The notes under the pieces: generated by a model | Databases searched by the model: none | What the model saw: the letters and a program-made list of their open reading frames with translations, nothing else | Told to the model about the DNA's origin: nothing | From: Paraspadella gotoi | Lineage: Eukaryota > Chaetognatha | Direction: 5' to 3' | Assembly (NCBI GenBank): GCA_051294375.1 | Contig: CM119267.1 | Coordinates: forward strand, 22,631,486-22,695,485 | DNA length: 64,000 nt | In this document: piece after piece, positions 60,348-64,000 of the stretch | Layout of the letters: every line of letters starts with the position of its first letter | How positions within the stretch are numbered: the first letter of the stretch is position 1 | Translations under genes and position numbers: made by a program

Positions 60348-63300
60348 GTAAATCTGACTTAAATGAAAAAAAAAGTGGTCGAATTAGTTTGTTAAAGGTT
60401 ACAAAAAAAGGTAAGCATTCTTATCTAATTATAGACAGTAATTAAACGACGGCAAAGATCACTTTTTCTCTCGTTTCCGATTCCTTTTTTTATTTCGGGG
60501 AGGCGGAGGTGAGATAGGTAAAAGAAAATAAAAGGTCAGACTCGAATTCCAGTGACTGAGTGCGAGAGAGCGGAGAAAAAAACTTTGGCTTTTTGACAAT
60601 TTTGATTCTTTAGCAGGAAAAGTAGTTACATTGATATACCTTCCTTTGAAACGCCTACACAGTAAAAAAAAAAAAGTAAGAACCCACGTCAAAAGAATAT
60701 ATATTCGAAGTTGGGAGTTCGATTAATTCGTTCGCGAAATGTTTTAAACTTTAAATTCGGCGGTAAGCGTGTGTCTGGCCTCGAGGAGTAATCATTTTCG
60801 GAGTTGTTTAAAATTGCCAGATCCGAGAACATGAGTTTTTTAAACTTTTTTTTAAAAAATTAACTAGAAGGGAAAACTGATGGGAAATGAGAAATGGCAC
60901 TTTACTCTATAACGTAAAACTTTTTTTTCATTTAACTGTTATTTCTACCGTTCTCAGTTGACGCCGCCTTCGACGCCGTTGGAACTCTCCCCACCTCCGA
61001 CCACGATGTCGGCGCCCGCATCAACTAAGTCTACCTCGTCTCCGGACGCCGAGGATCGTCAAAACTGTGACGTCGTTTCCTCCGGCGCCGGATCCCTCGG
61101 CTCCGCCTCAGTTCAACCCTCCCCGCCTCTGCCTTGTGAGGGCGCCTGCGGTCTTTCCCCGGACTCGCTCGATCAGCAACATCAGCAGCAATCCAACATG
61201 ATGGAGCACCTTCGCAACCTCATCCTGCTCATGGAGGAACTGAGCGCGTTGCGGCGGCAAAACAATCACCTCACGGAAAAAGTGGAGTACCTGGAAAACT
61301 CTCAGATGCTGCTCAGGTGCAAAGCGTCGATGCTTCAGGAAAACTGCAAGTGCCATAATCACTCTTTCGAGCTCGCCACGCTCAGCCGCAAGATGCAGCG
61401 TTCAAAGAAACTCAGCCGGAAATCCGGTTCGGACAAATCCTTGCACAAGGCAGGGCAATCGGTCGTGGACGGCGGCGCCCATGCGGTGGACCAAACGTCT
61501 TCGGGGATCACCAACCAAATCAAGGGAGCCACCATTTCCAAGTGGGGCAAGTTTTTTACCTCGAAAAAGCCCAAGGACCTCGCGGGCGGACACGCCCCTC
61601 CCTTGATCAGCGGACCCGTCAGCCCCGTGGATTATTTGGGCGGATTCAGCGGACCAGACGGAGGGTGGAATCAGTCGAACATTCCCGACAGTCACCTTCA
61701 AGCCCTCGGTCTGCCCACTTCCAGTACTCTTATTCCCACCAAAACTGTTCCTGTGATGCCTACTTCTATCGGGCTAGTTTCGAGGTGATTTCAAGTCTTG
61801 ATAGTTGTTGTTTGTTGTTAGTTAAAACCTAATTTATTCCGTTAGCCAAACGACTTGGAACAACCTTCCGACGCCTACCTCAACCGCCTCCCAGCAAACC
61901 GAGGATGCTGGTAATCCATCGCCAACACTCTCTACTAAAAGTGAACCGATTGGTAAGCAATAAAGGGAAAAAATGTGATTATTAACGCCGCGTTTTTTTG
62001 TAATCCTTGGTTTTTGAATCAGGGATGAATTTACTAGCTCGACCCCCTTGCATTCTTTAACATTTTGGTTAATCATTCTATTGTGTTCTTTCAATCTCTC
62101 ATAACCCTTTGGGCCTTTCTTAAATTTTTTCAATTATTTTTTACATATTCCACCACAAACAAAGATTTGTTTCTGTTAGCTTTTTAATTAGGTTTAGTAG
62201 AGAGCGAAGGAGAGATGCAGATGCTTGTTTTTCTAGTGGGAATTTCATAGCCGGGCGATTAAGACGAGCGTCCGAGATTGGTTGTTAAACCGCGATAAGA
62301 CCCGAATGTTTATGCTGGGGGAATGGGCCAAGAGTTGCTGAGAAACTATCTTATAATCTAAAATTTATTCGCTTTGAAACTTGAGGGGGGAGGGAAATTT
62401 AAAAAAAGAAACCTCTAGTGTTAGCGGCGGCTTTGGTCACGTTTACCAGGTTCTTTTTAACCTAGGATCTTCGTCACGTTTGCACCTCGCTTTAGGTACT
62501 TTTAACCAATGTTTATTTTTCAGTGCCGATTTTCTTCTTTTTCAATTACTTCGGCTGCCATGCCTATGGCTTAAGCACTAAGCCGACGCAGGTGGCCCGC
62601 CCGTTTCGCGGTTTTTTTTTTTTCTAAAATACGATAGAGACTGAGCGACGGAATCGCCGCGCTAATGTCGAGAGAAGAGAAAGGAAAGGGGCTGGGTCTC
62701 TGGTTCCTTTCCCTCGACTTTTCCGCCAGTAAAAACGCCAAAATATCAGCGGTTTAATATTCGATGAATTATCACAGACGGAAGTTACAAGAAAAAAAAA
62801 GTATAAAACTAGCGATATTATTAGGCCTGCGAAGACTTGCGAGAAGATAACTCGATCGAACTCGATCACGAAAATTAAATTTTCGAAACTGTCAGATTGT
62901 TCGGGCATGAAATATTTGGGAGAGAGAGAGACGAGGGGGGGGGGAAAGACCTTTTTTCTTCGATCGTTCCCAATCGAAAAGATCGTATCCTTGTTTTTTA
63001 ATAACATCCTGTATGATCTTTATTATTCAGCCTTAAGATTTAAAAGCGATTATGCAAATGGAGCAAATAAAGCGCTCCCAAAAGTTTTGGGGGTCTGGTT
63101 TTGGTGCTGTTTTCTTTCGTGATTTGGATATCTTTTTCCTGGCGAGAGTGGTCCCGAGGGTACCGTTTTAATATTTTCGTTATGCGGTTTCTATTCTAAA
63201 CAAACAGACTTGGATATTGTTCAAAACGGGATAAGCTGTTCAAACAGAGTAAGGAGCCGTTATCTGACCAGAGAATCGTCTCGTGACTGGGGACCGTGTT

Positions 63301-64000
63301 TGAGGTCTGGATCCCAGAAAGTCAAAGACTCGAACTCTGTTAATAATCCACCGTCCGTCATTTCGTCGCCCGTTTAGGTCACAGGAGGAGGGACAAACAA
63401 AGTCGTCTGGTCTTTCTCGTCTCGGGGGTCCAGCTCAATAACACCACGGGGGCGTTGGTAGTCGTCTTAAGCAAGAAGTCTTGACTCTTTGTGTGTGATA
63501 AAGTCTGCACCTAAAGAGTATTGTAAAAGTGGAAAACTGTTGCAAATTTAGTTTGGTTCCAATTCAGTTAATTAAGTTGACAAGTTTTTAAGTAATGAAG
63601 CAAGATTTACGTAAACAGAAGAATTTACGTTGTTCCTTTTCCTGCAGATCAGAAGAATGAAAACATAATTTTGTTCCTCCCCTGAAAAATCTTTATTAAT
63701 TATATATTAATATTTAAGCACTTTCTTACTCTAGCCTTGACTCTAGGCTTGAGTCTAGGTACATATTTATATATCATAAAAGAGGAACCAATGATATGAA
63801 AATTGCAAAATTACTTGTATAACTAAAGTTTTTTAGATTTTAAAATGCTTAATTATTTAATTAATTTAATTCTAATTTAATTAATACTGTTAATTTTTTT
63901 CCTTTTTAACCATATTTTAAGTTATAATATATCTAACTTCCGATCAAAACAAATTTTCTTTACACAGCATCTCATTCGGGATCCACGGGCGTGACTTCTT
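59877..64000 (+). CDS. Ser/Pro-rich coiled-coil (leucine-zipper) protein, 5' part, spliced
   Basis: Exons: 59877-60347, 60958-61784, 61846-61952 and 63968-64000+. All junctions are GT-AG and in phase; the gene runs off the window. The start ATG at 59877 follows a GC-rich leader. Residues ~1-155 are Ser/Pro/Ala-rich and contain ADCVEQLHRMLLALDDRGK. Across the first intron the protein reads KKIPVFQLTPPSTPLELSPP. Around residues 240-285 is a coiled coil: MMEHLRNLILLMEELSALRR, NNHLTEKVEYLENSQMLLRC. Later GATISKWGKFFTSKKP is basic. I recognise no named family; a cytoplasmic scaffold or adaptor is a guess. Confidence 0.75.
60958..61784 (+). CDS. Coiled-coil gene exon 2
   Basis: Starts LTPPSTPLELSPPPTT after ttctcag; contains the leucine-zipper segment; ends PTSIGLVS at a GTGATT donor. 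Confidence 0.85.
61846..61952 (+). CDS. Coiled-coil gene exon 3
   Basis: Reads QTTWNNLPTPTSTASQQTED and AGNPSPTLSTKSEPI; donor GTAAGC. Confidence 0.75.
61960..63960. other. Intron of the coiled-coil gene; nothing else seen
   Basis: About 2 kb between in-phase exons, without recognisable repeats or frames. Confidence 0.55.
63968..64000 (+). CDS. Coiled-coil gene exon 4, cut by the window edge
   Basis: After tacacag the frame reads ASHSGSTGVTS in phase with exon 3. Confidence 0.6.

Overview
This is a stretch of an animal (metazoan) nuclear genome, almost certainly an invertebrate. The evidence is: genes split by short GT-AG introns; animal families (a cyclic-nucleotide-gated channel with repeated units, a PPM1L-type phosphatase, a KLHDC-type Kelch protein, an IRE1/RNase L-type kinase with a KEN domain); Tc1/mariner remnants; dense (GA)n/(CT)n microsatellites; and degenerate TTAGGG-like arrays. 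I cannot name the species.

0-22.3 kb (minus strand): AT-rich and full of transposon remnants. The remnants are interleaved with exons of a very long channel gene. Successive units carry S1-S6, a pore, a C-linker and a cyclic-nucleotide-binding domain (CNBD), and one exon joins the CNBD of one unit directly to S1-S2 of the next. That is the architecture of pseudo-tetrameric CNGK/tetraKCNG channels. Four units and the start of a fifth are visible; several exons were not found, so the locus may be intact but divergent, or partly decayed.

22.3-38.6 kb: no supportable gene. It holds repeat families, a ~1.8 kb purine-only-strand minisatellite block, dinucleotide microsatellites and five of the six assembly gaps.

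38.6-41.7 kb (minus): a PPM1L-like PP2C phosphatase in eight phased exons with an added Gln-rich tail. 41.7-46.2 kb: no gene seen; microsatellites and a TIR element filled with telomere-like repeats.

46.3-49.1 kb (minus): a six-exon Kelch gene resembling KLHDC1/2/3. 49.2-54.1 kb (minus): an IRE1/RNase L-like kinase-KEN gene whose reading phase runs on into a low-complexity, His-rich tail and could splice in phase into the Kelch gene. The KEN exon has an apparent one-base deletion.

54.2-59.8 kb: no gene recognised; microsatellites that become GC-rich. 59.9-64 kb (plus): the start of a coiled-coil/leucine-zipper gene, four exons of which are phased and run off the window.

The genes have no evident shared pathway. 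The most unusual signals are the tandem-unit channel, the possible kinase-KEN-Kelch fusion, an intronic array of splice-donor-like repeats, a TRIM-like element with its empty target site in the same window, and a palindrome carrying a hammerhead-ribozyme-like core.
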